A stretch of 46,972 bases of DNA from Desulfurococcales archaeon (GTDB lineage: Archaea > Thermoproteota > Thermoprotei_A > Sulfolobales > NBVN01), in NCBI GenBank assembly GCA_026986435.1, contig JALSOP010000055.1, positions 1-46,972 on the forward strand, written 5' to 3'. Of the stretch, positions 37,392-45,751 are shown in pieces. A program made the translations under genes and the position numbers. The notes under the pieces are model-generated. The model was not told the DNA's origin. It saw only the letters and a program-made list of their open reading frames with translations, and searched no databases. Each line of letters opens with the position of its first letter. The stretch's first letter is position 1.

Positions 37392-38535
37392 CCTAAGGTG
37401 TAGGGCGTGGGCCATCTGTTATGTAGCTTACTTGTTCCTCTACAGCTCGGCATATGGCTCGTACATAGCAGTCAGCAGGGCGATGACCAGGGACATGCTC
37501 GGCGCTGACTACACCTTCCTAACATACCTGATAGCCGCCGAGACCGTTCCATCCATGCTAGCCGTATTCGCTGGGGCGCTGGCGGATGTTATCGGGAGGC
37601 GACGCCTCATGTTGGTCGGGGTTCTATCCGCCGTGCCCCTTGCGCTGATGACTCGTTCACCACTTCAGCTCTACCCCTTATTGGCCGGTCTCCATGTCAC
37701 GCTCTTCACACTCTCATCTCCCTCAATCACGGGCACGTACCTGGCCGCGACATCGTCCTCAGGCATCAGCTACTCGTACTACGGCATTGGCGGCTCCCTC
37801 GGGTGGGCATTTGGCGGGGTGATCGGCTCGGCACTCATGGGCGCATTCGGTGCGCCCGCATCGTTTGTATACTCTTCCCTGGCTGTGATGGCTGGGTTCG
37901 CATTCGCATACATCTGCTACCCCACACACATAGACCTGGGAAGAGCTATCTCGTTCAAGAAGTCCCTCAAGGCGGTTAGGTACGCCCGCAACGCTCTCGT
38001 GCCCGTGATCCTGTCACTCATCGCCCTTGAACTCATGTGGAACGCTTCCTCATACAAGATACGCGCATTCGTTAATTCCGAGGGATTAGGGGACACCCTC
38101 TACGGCGTGATCTACGTCACGGTACCCGGCGTCTTGGGAGCCGTTCTGAGGCCGCTGGCCGGGTACCTGAGCGACGGGCACAGCGTACGCACCATGTTCC
38201 TTCTCTCAGTTCTCTCGTATTCAGCCGTGTTCACAGCATTCACGGTGCTCCCACCACCCATCTTCCTAATAGCGTGGTTCCTGCCCGTGTACCAGTTCTT
38301 CGATCAGGCAGCAATGATGGGTGTCTCTAGAGCGCTTCCGAGGGAATATCAGGCAACGGCTGCCGGGGCCATGTCCACTGCCTGGACCTTGGCTGGTCTC
38401 TCAGTACTGGTTCTCTCACCCTTCATGGGCTCGGCGACGCTTGCCACGATCAACCTATTGGCCGCGGCCCTCTTCGCTACCTCGTACGTAATAGGCCTCG
38501 CGGTGGGCGAGTGGGTGAGGTCAGTGCATGAATAG
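37378..38535 (+). CDS. MFS family transporter
   Basis: GALADVIGRRRLMLVGVLSAVP, about 12 TM; in-frame TTG 37378 overlaps the preceding stop; ORF start at 37345 also possible. Confidence 0.8.
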   Translation: MGCPSLRCRAWAICYVAYLFLYSSAYGSYIAVSRAMTRDMLGADYTFLTYLIAAETVPSMLAVFAGALADVIGRRRLMLVGVLSAVPLALMTRSPLQLYPLLAGLHVTLFTLSSPSITGTYLAATSSSGISYSYYGIGGSLGWAFGGVIGSALMGAFGAPASFVYSSLAVMAGFAFAYICYPTHIDLGRAISFKKSLKAVRYARNALVPVILSLIALELMWNASSYKIRAFVNSEGLGDTLYGVIYVTVPGVLGAVLRPLAGYLSDGHSVRTMFLLSVLSYSAVFTAFTVLPPPIFLIAWFLPVYQFFDQAAMMGVSRALPREYQATAAGAMSTAWTLAGLSVLVLSPFMGSATLATINLLAAALFATSYVIGLAVGEWVRSVHE

Positions 38536-38575
38536 CTCCTCAAGGCCCTGGCTCGGTAAGGCCGGGTCTCATCAC
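38521..38575 (-). ncRNA. Candidate C/D box sRNA
   Basis: Minus strand GTGATGA(C)-gacccggcctta(12)-CCGA(D', 1 mismatch)-gccagggcc-TTGAGGA(C', degenerate)-gctattcatgca(12)-CTGA(D); lies in the 3' region of the minus-strand gene at 38623-40071. Confidence 0.6.
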
Positions 38576-38622
38576 ACCCTAGTAGAGAGTGCATCCCGGC
38601 CTGAAAAATGGACCGGTTAACC

Positions 38623-40071
38623 TCAGTAGCCGACCTGCTTCCTGAACCTCTCGACGTACTCATCGAACGTTCCGACGAGCCTCAGCCACTTGCCGTAGTC
38701 GACGAGCGCTTTAGCGGCCTTAGCCACCCTCTCGGGGGATAGGTACATCGGTATACCCATCTCCTCCGCCTCCCTGGAGTACCTCGAGGTGTACTCCCCT
38801 CCCGTCGCCACGCCAAGTATAGGTATGGGGTATTCGAGCTCCTTGTTCACCTTCCTCACCCTCTCGATGAACTTCTTGTTGAGTTCAGGCGATATGCCCG
38901 GCACTATGTAGTAGGGAAGCCAGATGATCACGTCGACCTCGCCGGACCTCATCAGTATCTCTACTGACTCGATCAGGTGTTCGTCAGTCGCCGAACCAGT
39001 TACGTCGACCGGGTTGTAGGGTGAGGCTATGGGGAGCAGAACCTTCCTAAGCTTCTCAACGGTTCTGTCGCTGAGCCTCGGTACCTTGAGGCCGAGATCG
39101 CTCAAGGCGTCCGTCGCCATAACGCCGGAGCCGCCGCCCACCGTGAGAACTGCTGCCCTATCTCCTGGTGCGGGGGGCTGCATGCTTAGCGCCATACCCA
39201 CGTCGAAGAGTTCCTCCATTCCATACGACCTTATGACCCCCGTCTGCTTGAAGGCAGCGGAGTAGACGTGGTCTTGGCCGGCCAGGGCACCTGTGTGTGA
39301 GGATGCTGCCCTCGCCCCTGCCGCTGTCCTGCCTGACTTGAGCACTGCCACTGGCTTGACCGGCGTTGTCTCTCTCAAGGCCTTCATGAACGTCCTACCA
39401 TCCTCTACCCCCTCGATGTACATCGTTATGACCCTGGTGTCCGGGTCCTCCCTCAGGTACTCAAGGAGGTCGTCATCGTCTACGTCGGCCTTGTTCCCGT
39501 AGCTGACGAACTTGCTTATGCCGACCCCCCTCATCGCCGCCCAGTCGAGGACTGCTGAGCCGAAGGCGCCTGACTGCGATATAAACGCTATCACACCGTG
39601 GCCGGGGAAGCCCTGCCTCTCTGGCGGGAGGAAGAGCGTGTTCATGCCTGTCTTCGGCACGTAGACACCGACACAGTTAGGGCCTATTAGCCTCATCCCG
39701 TATTTCCTCACTACCTCGACCAGCCTCCTCTCAAGTTCGGCCCCCTCTGGCCCAACCTCCTTGAAGCCTCCCGAGATCACTATGAGGCCCTTTACCCCTG
39801 CTTCGCCAGCGTCCTCAGCAACGGAGGGAACGGCGGGCGCTGGGACGACTATGACTGCGACGTCTACTTCGTTTGGCACGTCCTTTATTGTCGGGTATGC
39901 CTTGAGGCCGAGGATCTCGTCGGCCTTAGGGTTAACGGGATATATCTTCCCCTTATAGAACATCTTGAGGTTCCTGAGTAGCTCGTAGCCGACCTTACCT
40001 GGCTTCCTCGACGCACCCACTACCGCGACGGTTCGGGGGTTGAAGAATACCTCAATATCTTTCCTGGGCAC
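38623..40071 (-). CDS. Acetyl/acyl-CoA synthetase (ADP-forming), alpha subunit-type
   Basis: NPRTVAVVGASRKPGKVGYELLRNL CoA-binding domain; SQSGAFGSAVLDWAA; KSGRTAAGARAASSHTGALAG active-site His motif. Confidence 0.9.
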   Translation of the reverse strand: MPRKDIEVFFNPRTVAVVGASRKPGKVGYELLRNLKMFYKGKIYPVNPKADEILGLKAYPTIKDVPNEVDVAVIVVPAPAVPSVAEDAGEAGVKGLIVISGGFKEVGPEGAELERRLVEVVRKYGMRLIGPNCVGVYVPKTGMNTLFLPPERQGFPGHGVIAFISQSGAFGSAVLDWAAMRGVGISKFVSYGNKADVDDDDLLEYLREDPDTRVITMYIEGVEDGRTFMKALRETTPVKPVAVLKSGRTAAGARAASSHTGALAGQDHVYSAAFKQTGVIRSYGMEELFDVGMALSMQPPAPGDRAAVLTVGGGSGVMATDALSDLGLKVPRLSDRTVEKLRKVLLPIASPYNPVDVTGSATDEHLIESVEILMRSGEVDVIIWLPYYIVPGISPELNKKFIERVRKVNKELEYPIPILGVATGGEYTSRYSREAEEMGIPMYLSPERVAKAAKALVDYGKWLRLVGTFDEYVERFRKQVGY

Positions 40072-40110
40072 CTCTTCGGCACCGACGTTTATTTGAGGAC
40101 GAAGTAAAAA

Positions 40111-40749
40111 TTATGTGCCCTTACCCGCTAGCTTGAGCCTTATGAGGGCCGCGAGTGCACCGTTCCTTATTCCTTCATACCCCCTGCCCAGGGGGTAGAT
40201 CACACCGCTTTTCTTCAGCCTGGCTATCGCCTTACCAACGTCCTCTATCCCTATCCCGAGGACCTCTGCCGCCGATGCTATGCTGTCCGAGTTCGCTATG
40301 GCCTCCAAGTACTTGATGTCCTCAGGCGAAGGTTCCTTACCTGATAGTATGGAGGAGAGCGCCTTAGTTAGGGCCTCTGCCACTGCCGCCTCAACCACGG
40401 CGGCGAGCTCGGCCGCGTCCGTTAGGAAGACGTCGCTGAGGAGCACGACCTCAACACCGAGCTTCCCCGCCAGCACCTCCGCGTCTCTGCCAGAGAAGCC
40501 CCTCGCCACTATTAGTGGCTTCATACCGGTGAGTAAGGCGTTCACGTACGCCTGCCTCACCCCGCCGACGTCTACGTAGCCAGCCTTAACCTCGACAGCG
40601 TACTTCACGCCGTCCTTCTCCACCACGAGATCAATGTCCGAGACCTGCTCACCCTCTACCACCACAGGCTGCCTCTTCCCGATGATTCTGTAGCCCATAT
40701 CCTCTAGAAAAGCGGCGGCTATGTCCTCGCTTGCGCGCCCCCTCCTCAA
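40111..40749 (-). CDS. PD-(D/E)XK nuclease-like protein with C-terminal winged-helix-like region
   Basis: SDIDLVVEKDGVKYAVEVKAGYV (D-x(n)-ExK); C-terminal SAAEVLGIGIEDVGKAIARLKKSGVIYPLGRGY. Confidence 0.65.
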   Translation of the reverse strand: MRRGRASEDIAAAFLEDMGYRIIGKRQPVVVEGEQVSDIDLVVEKDGVKYAVEVKAGYVDVGGVRQAYVNALLTGMKPLIVARGFSGRDAEVLAGKLGVEVVLLSDVFLTDAAELAAVVEAAVAEALTKALSSILSGKEPSPEDIKYLEAIANSDSIASAAEVLGIGIEDVGKAIARLKKSGVIYPLGRGYEGIRNGALAALIRLKLAGKGT

Positions 40750-40814
40750 TTTACCTCCGCTGAGTCCTCCATCACACGGTTAAATTCGCTTTTGCCGGGA
40801 GATGGTAGGGCACT

Positions 40815-41447
40815 GTGGGCAGGCTACACCTAATAGATTCCCCGTACACAAGGCGCTTACTGACATTGCTTAGGGACTCCGGTACTGGTAGGGCGGTGTT
40901 CGTGCAGATTATGGAGGAGCTCGGGTATGTAGCAGGTACTGAGGTCTACAGGTTTCTAGAGCCCAGGGAAAAGAAAGTGATCACCCCTCTGGGGGCGACT
41001 TGGTCGGGAGTGGATTTCCCGGAATTGGAGGAGACAGTGATAGTCTCCGTGCTGAGGGCTTCAGCGCCCTTCACGTGGGGAATGCTGAAGGCCTTCCCCA
41101 GCGCCAAGGTGGGGTTCGTGGGCGCTAAGAGAGTTGAGGGTAAACGAATGAACGGTTTCTTCGAGGTCGAGATAAGCTACTTCAGCGTCCCTAGGGGGAG
41201 AGTGTACGTGATCACCGATCCAATGCTCGCTACTGCATCAACGATTTACGCTGTCCTGGACAGGCTCCGGGTGAGGGATGAGAAGGTTATTGTGGCATCA
41301 GTTATCGCCTCTGAGGAGGGTGTCAGGCGCGTGTTGTTGAGGGACGAGGTTAGGGCGCTACTGACGTTCTCGGTCGATCCGGGACTGGATGAGAAAGGGT
41401 TCATAGTCCCTGGCCTGGGTGACGCTGGAGATAGGTGCTGTGGGTGA
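40815..41447 (+). CDS. upp: Uracil phosphoribosyltransferase
   Basis: SVLRASAPFTWGMLKAFPSAKVGFVGAKR, ITDPMLATASTI, GFIVPGLGDAGDRCCG. Confidence 0.88.
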   Translation: MGRLHLIDSPYTRRLLTLLRDSGTGRAVFVQIMEELGYVAGTEVYRFLEPREKKVITPLGATWSGVDFPELEETVIVSVLRASAPFTWGMLKAFPSAKVGFVGAKRVEGKRMNGFFEVEISYFSVPRGRVYVITDPMLATASTIYAVLDRLRVRDEKVIVASVIASEEGVRRVLLRDEVRALLTFSVDPGLDEKGFIVPGLGDAGDRCCG

Positions 41448-42067
41448 TGTCTATGACGCGTCTAAGGCTTCCGGAGCCCCCAACCGATGGGTTGGGCGTG
41501 TTTGATGCCTTAAGGGCGAGAAGATCTGTTAGGTCGTTTAAGGAAGAGGGTATATCACCTAAGCACCTATCGGCTCTTCTGTGGGCGGGTCAAGGCGTTG
41601 TCGGTGTCACGAGGGGCATCATGAGGAGGACAACTCCCTCGGCCGGAGCCACATACCCCCTCTTCCTCTACGCCGTCGTCGGAAGGGGCGGTGTGAAAGA
41701 CCTAGAGCCGGGAGTGTACGAATACGTATCTGGACAACATGAGATAGAGCTAGTACGTAAGGGCGATATACGGAAAGAGCTCTACAGGGCAGCCCTTCGA
41801 CAGGGATGGGTGAGGGACGCGCCGCTCTCTATAATCATAGCTGCTGACTTCAGCAGGACTACATCGGTCTATGGGGCTAGGGGGGTAAGGTACGTCTACA
41901 TGGAGGCAGGACACAGCTCCCAAAACATATACTTGGCCGCGGCGTCGTTAGGCCTAGGTGCGGTGGCGGTAGCAGCATTCTATGATGACGAGGTTAAGAG
42001 GGTGCTGGGGATAAGGCATGACCCGCTCTACATAATGCCGGTGGGCTGGCCTAGAAAACGGATGTGA
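41435..42067 (+). CDS. Nitroreductase family protein (SagB-type)
   Basis: LRARRSVRSF, TPSAGATYPLFLYAVVGRGGV, MEAGHSSQNIYLAAASLGLGAVAVAAFYDDEV. Confidence 0.88.
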   Translation: MLWVMSMTRLRLPEPPTDGLGVFDALRARRSVRSFKEEGISPKHLSALLWAGQGVVGVTRGIMRRTTPSAGATYPLFLYAVVGRGGVKDLEPGVYEYVSGQHEIELVRKGDIRKELYRAALRQGWVRDAPLSIIIAADFSRTTSVYGARGVRYVYMEAGHSSQNIYLAAASLGLGAVAVAAFYDDEVKRVLGIRHDPLYIMPVGWPRKRM

Positions 42068-42839
42068 GGAGCCCGCCGTCGACCGGTATGGACGCCCCTG
42101 TTATGTATGAGGCATACGGGCTTATGAGGAACGCCACCAAGTAACCGACGTCTTCGGGTTTGCCAAGCCTTTTCATAGGTATTGTAGCCGCTCTTTCAGC
42201 GAGGACCTCATCGGGCGACTTGCCGGTACGTTTAGCAACGTCCTCCGCGAGCTGAATCGCCCTATCAGTCATTATGTGGCCGGGTAGAACCGCATTAACC
42301 CTCACGTGCGGGGCGAGTTCCCTGGATAGTGACTTGGCGAGGCCGTGTACTGCTATCCTCAGGGTGTTGGAGAGCACTATGTTTGGTATCGGCTCCTTAA
42401 CCGCTACCGAGGTTACGTACACAATCGAGCCCCTACCGGATGCGCGGATGTAGGGCAGGGCCTCCCTGGTCACCCATATAGCGCTCTTTATGAGGAGCCT
42501 GATGCCGTAGTCCCAGTCCTCCTCACTTATCTCGCTGAAAAAGCCCGGCCTGGGCGGGCCAGTAACGTAGACAAGTGAGTCAATACCTCCCATTGCCTTG
42601 GCCGCTTTCCGCACGAGCGCTTGAACATCATCCTTTCTCGTTAGGTCGGCCACAAACCCATGCACCGTTCCCAACTTACTTAGCTCCCTAACAGCACTCT
42701 CTACATTTTCCGCGTTCCTGCTGCTCACAGTAACTACGGATCCGGACTGCAATAATACCTTGGCTATTCCTTTACCTATGCCCTTTGTCGACGCCGTAAC
42801 GAGTACTCTATATCCTGCAATCTGAAACACTGGGTCCAC
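42051..42839 (-). CDS. SDR family oxidoreductase
   Basis: VTASTKGIGKGIAKVLLQSG (TGxxxGxG-like), GLAKSLSRELAPHVRVNAVLPGHIMT; catalytic-region deviation VLSNTLRIAVHGLAK. Confidence 0.85.
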   Translation of the reverse strand: MDPVFQIAGYRVLVTASTKGIGKGIAKVLLQSGSVVTVSSRNAENVESAVRELSKLGTVHGFVADLTRKDDVQALVRKAAKAMGGIDSLVYVTGPPRPGFFSEISEEDWDYGIRLLIKSAIWVTREALPYIRASGRGSIVYVTSVAVKEPIPNIVLSNTLRIAVHGLAKSLSRELAPHVRVNAVLPGHIMTDRAIQLAEDVAKRTGKSPDEVLAERAATIPMKRLGKPEDVGYLVAFLISPYASYITGASIPVDGGLLTSVF

Positions 42840-42913
42840 CTAAGTAAAGAGGTGCACATCAAAAATAACGACATTCCCTGGACCTAATAGGAAAAAATTG
42901 AAGCACTAATACT

Positions 42914-43399
42914 TCACGGCATCTGACCTTTCTCAAGGATATCTGACTTGATCTTCTTCGCTATCTCAAGAACCTTATATGCGTGGCCCTTTGCTCTTAC
43001 GTTGATCTTCTTCCACACAAGTACGCCATTAGGAGAGAATATAAATGTGCTTCTCAGAACCCCTTCTCTAACCTTACCGAATGAACGCTTCTTTCCCCAC
43101 GCGCCCAAGGCTTTAATTAATCCGCCTTCGGGATCGCTCACGAGCCTTACTGTGAGACTGTGCCTTGCCTTAAACCTTTTGTGAGACTCGATAGTGTCCA
43201 TGCTTACGCCAATAACTTGAAACCCTATCTTTTCAAACTCGCTGAGAAGCATGCTAAACTCCTTAGCTTCGAGCGTGCATCCAGGGGTGTTATCCTTAGG
43301 GTAGACATAGAGAACAGTCCATTTATTGTCGATTATCTCTTGTAATCTCTTCTTTAATCCATCCTCGTCTATAATCTCGTAGCTAAGCACGTTCTCCAA
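42914..43399 (-). CDS. Peroxiredoxin, Bcp/PrxQ type
   Basis: YVYPKDNTPGCTLEAKEFS, VIGVSMDTIESHKRFKARHSL; TTG start. Confidence 0.85.
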   Translation of the reverse strand: MENVLSYEIIDEDGLKKRLQEIIDNKWTVLYVYPKDNTPGCTLEAKEFSMLLSEFEKIGFQVIGVSMDTIESHKRFKARHSLTVRLVSDPEGGLIKALGAWGKKRSFGKVREGVLRSTFIFSPNGVLVWKKINVRAKGHAYKVLEIAKKIKSDILEKGQMP

Positions 43400-43433
43400 A
43401 CCTTTCCCCGGTACTTACCTTTAACACCGTTTA

Positions 43434-43453
43434 AATAATTGTCTACAATTATT
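43434..43453. promoter_or_regulatory. Perfect 8-bp inverted repeat aataattg-tcta-caattatt beside the peroxiredoxin TATA element
   Basis: Read directly; abuts minus-strand atttaaac about 30 nt upstream of the peroxiredoxin start. Confidence 0.6.
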
Positions 43454-43504
43454 CCTTAGAAACTAGCCGATGAACGCACCTAATTAACAGCGTTTAAGAT
43501 GAGG

Positions 43505-43924
43505 TTATTTCCACGATTTCCTAGAAGCCTGTAGTTTACCGATCACTTGATTAACAGCTTCCTCAATTTCTTTCTTATGATGCTTTCTTACGTGGGCCTC
43601 AGGCTTTAGCACTTCCTCATTACATAACAGGCAGACCCAACGCCCCCCAGCCCTGATGACTATGGGCTGGACCTGGTACACAAGGTGCCAGGTCCTCTCT
43701 ACTATAGCGGTGGCGAGGCGCTGAGAACCAGCCTTCTCCACAACCCTCTGAACATAGCCCCTCACCTTGTATTTGCTGATTCTGTACTTGTGCCCTATTT
43801 CTGACGGCGAGCGCTGGTCTACAAGATATTCTTTTACAGATAAAAGAGTTATAACATCTCCAGAGAGGCGCTTAATTACGAAGTACCTTACTATAGCTAT
43901 CAGCGGATTCTCCAATGTATCCAC
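43505..43924 (-). CDS. HTH plus C2H2-type zinc-finger protein
   Basis: RSPSEIGHKYRISKYKVRGYVQRVV HTH-like; WVCLLCNEEVLKPEAHVRKHH. Confidence 0.65.
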   Translation of the reverse strand: MDTLENPLIAIVRYFVIKRLSGDVITLLSVKEYLVDQRSPSEIGHKYRISKYKVRGYVQRVVEKAGSQRLATAIVERTWHLVYQVQPIVIRAGGRWVCLLCNEEVLKPEAHVRKHHKKEIEEAVNQVIGKLQASRKSWK

Positions 43925-43951
43925 ACCATTAGGTGATGAAAGCCTTCGATT

Positions 43952-43959
43952 TCTTATAA
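43952..43959 (-). promoter_or_regulatory. Putative TATA box of the HTH-C2H2 gene
   Basis: Minus strand cttataag about 30 nt upstream of the start at 43924. Confidence 0.45.
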
Positions 43960-43973
43960 GCCGAAAGACTATA

Positions 43974-44023
43974 TATCAAGGTAATGTTCTTGATACGTTC
44001 GGTCCCCGACCGCAACCGAACGT
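43974..44023. promoter_or_regulatory. Two adjacent inverted repeats: TATCAAG-8 nt-CTTGATA and ACGTTCGGT-11 nt-ACCGAACGT
   Basis: Perfect 7-bp (43974-43995) and 9-bp (43995-44023) dyads between divergent genes. Confidence 0.7.
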
Positions 44024-44070
44024 TGCTTGAACTTACCATCAACTTATAACTTTGCCACACGAAACCTATT

Positions 44071-44412
44071 GTGGACTTACTCTACTTCGCAGGTGATGCT
44101 ATCTTGGCGAGAGGGGTCAACAGGCGAACAACCGCTGTATCCGTCAAGGTCAGTGAGGACGATCTAAAGAAAATAGAGTTCATCAAAAGAGTTTTACCAG
44201 AGATATTCTCGATGAGATCTGATTTTATAAAGAAAGTCGTACCTTTAATGCTTTACTCACTCCATAATAGGGGAATGATAACTGATTCACAAATACCCGA
44301 TGATTTCATAAACCAAGGAAAGGCCATAGCGGAAGAGATAGCAAATACCCTGGGAATAGATGTGAATGAACTGGTAGGTCTTTTGGTCTCAAACTTCTCG
44401 GGCGCTGCTTGA
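44071..44412 (+). CDS. Small RHH-like putative transcriptional regulator
   Basis: TTAVSVKVSEDDLKKIEFIKRVLPEIFSMRSDFIKKVVPLML resembles a beta-helix-helix CopG/MetJ pattern; GTG start about 25 nt after acttataac suggests a leaderless transcript. Confidence 0.55.
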   Translation: MDLLYFAGDAILARGVNRRTTAVSVKVSEDDLKKIEFIKRVLPEIFSMRSDFIKKVVPLMLYSLHNRGMITDSQIPDDFINQGKAIAEEIANTLGIDVNELVGLLVSNFSGAA

Positions 44413-44474
44413 GATTCGAAAGAATTTATCTCTTCAAATTTCCCTTTAACCAACGATTAAGTGGGTAGGGAGGT

Positions 44475-44780
44475 ATGGCACTCTTTTGGGAACCTGTATG
44501 GGTAAGGAAAAAAGTCAGTTCCGAAGGAATAGAAATCGAGACATGCGTTGACGAGACAACAGGTATGCTATTATGCCCCCTCTGCCACGACATAGATAAG
44601 ATATGCCCACCAGGTACGAAGGGAAACGTTGTATCAGATAACATGATGACATTCTTCAGCGTAGAGGATCTTATAAGGCACCTCTCTTCCCATGGAGATA
44701 TCGAGTTAGAGAAGGCTAAGGTATCCCCTCTTGGGCCCGAACGCACTTTACACAAGAAGAAAGGGGATGAAGGAGAATGA
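44475..44780 (+). CDS. Small zinc-finger-like protein
   Basis: MLLCPLCHDIDKICPPG...FFSVEDLIRHLSSHGD; stop overlaps next start (ATGA). Confidence 0.6.
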   Translation: MALFWEPVWVRKKVSSEGIEIETCVDETTGMLLCPLCHDIDKICPPGTKGNVVSDNMMTFFSVEDLIRHLSSHGDIELEKAKVSPLGPERTLHKKKGDEGE

Positions 44781-45751
44781 AAGTGCATAGAGCTTTCCTC
44801 GGGCTTTCCCTCCCTACACTATCTGCAGAGCCCCGAGAGGAGGATGCTGTCATCGATTTCTGGGAGGGCGGATCACTACTCTATGGTTCAGATCTAATGG
44901 GCTCATGCATCGATTACCTTCCAATGCTTTCTTTTCCTTATGAGAGGGACTGCCTGAAGACACTATGTGATAACGTAGTGGAAATAGAGTTTGAGGAGGA
45001 GGTCATTGGAGACCAAGCCGACATAGGCTCTAAACTCTCCATAGAATTTAACAGTGTACAAAAAAACTGGTTATTTGCTGGACCTAAGAAAGGATACCTC
45101 CCAAAAGATGGATGGTGTCGCTACTATAGGAGGCACCTCGTTTCTATAAGCGCAAGGAAATTGGTGGGCCTCGGTGTAGCCTCAATAAACCTTGAGGATC
45201 GTAAGATAATAACTTACTTGAGAAGGTATATCATAGAGGCGAAAAGCATAATCTCAACGATGCCCCTACCATATGTCCTTCGCAAGGCTGGCTATATAGT
45301 GAACGAGGATGACTTCCCCTATGAGCCCCTCCACGTATCGTTATTCTTGATCAAGGATTCATCACTAAGAGAGCCCAAAAAACTTGTCCTCGCTAAACTA
45401 AGGTATGGCGGGATAGTAGCCTATATTGTTCCTAACATACCCTTCGAGGGCCTAACTTCAGTATACCACGTCTCATCAGTGAATAAGCTAAGGTACTCTG
45501 GTCTTCAAGAAAGAGCGCTTTCTGATATCAAGAGACTAGGACTAGTCTCTTCCCTGAGCAACATAGTAGCCGAGAGACACTTAATAGTTAGATACGGTCT
45601 CCTAGGAAGAATGACTCAGAAGGGTGCAGACGCAGCGATGGATGCTGAAAGAAAAGGCCTGAGATTGTTGGGAAGGCTCGGTAAGTGGAAGGAGATGAGC
45701 GTATGTGAATCCTACCTTGACGGATTAAGCTATAACATACGAATTAACTAG
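44777..45751 (+). CDS. Flavoprotein/amine oxidase- or UDP-galactopyranose-mutase-like protein lacking a recognisable GxGxxG FAD-binding N-terminus
   Basis: KKGYLPKDGWCRYY...RKLVGLGVASINLEDRKIITYLRRYIIEAKSIISTMPLPYVLRKAG and C-terminal RKGLRLLGRLGKWKEM resemble the family's substrate-domain and C-terminal patterns; 4-nt overlap with 44475-44780. Confidence 0.45.
   Translation: MKVHRAFLGLSLPTLSAEPREEDAVIDFWEGGSLLYGSDLMGSCIDYLPMLSFPYERDCLKTLCDNVVEIEFEEEVIGDQADIGSKLSIEFNSVQKNWLFAGPKKGYLPKDGWCRYYRRHLVSISARKLVGLGVASINLEDRKIITYLRRYIIEAKSIISTMPLPYVLRKAGYIVNEDDFPYEPLHVSLFLIKDSSLREPKKLVLAKLRYGGIVAYIVPNIPFEGLTSVYHVSSVNKLRYSGLQERALSDIKRLGLVSSLSNIVAERHLIVRYGLLGRMTQKGADAAMDAERKGLRLLGRLGKWKEMSVCESYLDGLSYNIRIN

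Noticed and set aside
43933-43939. C-box-like GTGATGA near the HTH-C2H2 start
   Set aside because: No CTGA D or D' box at appropriate spacing and no second C box; unlike 35726-35781
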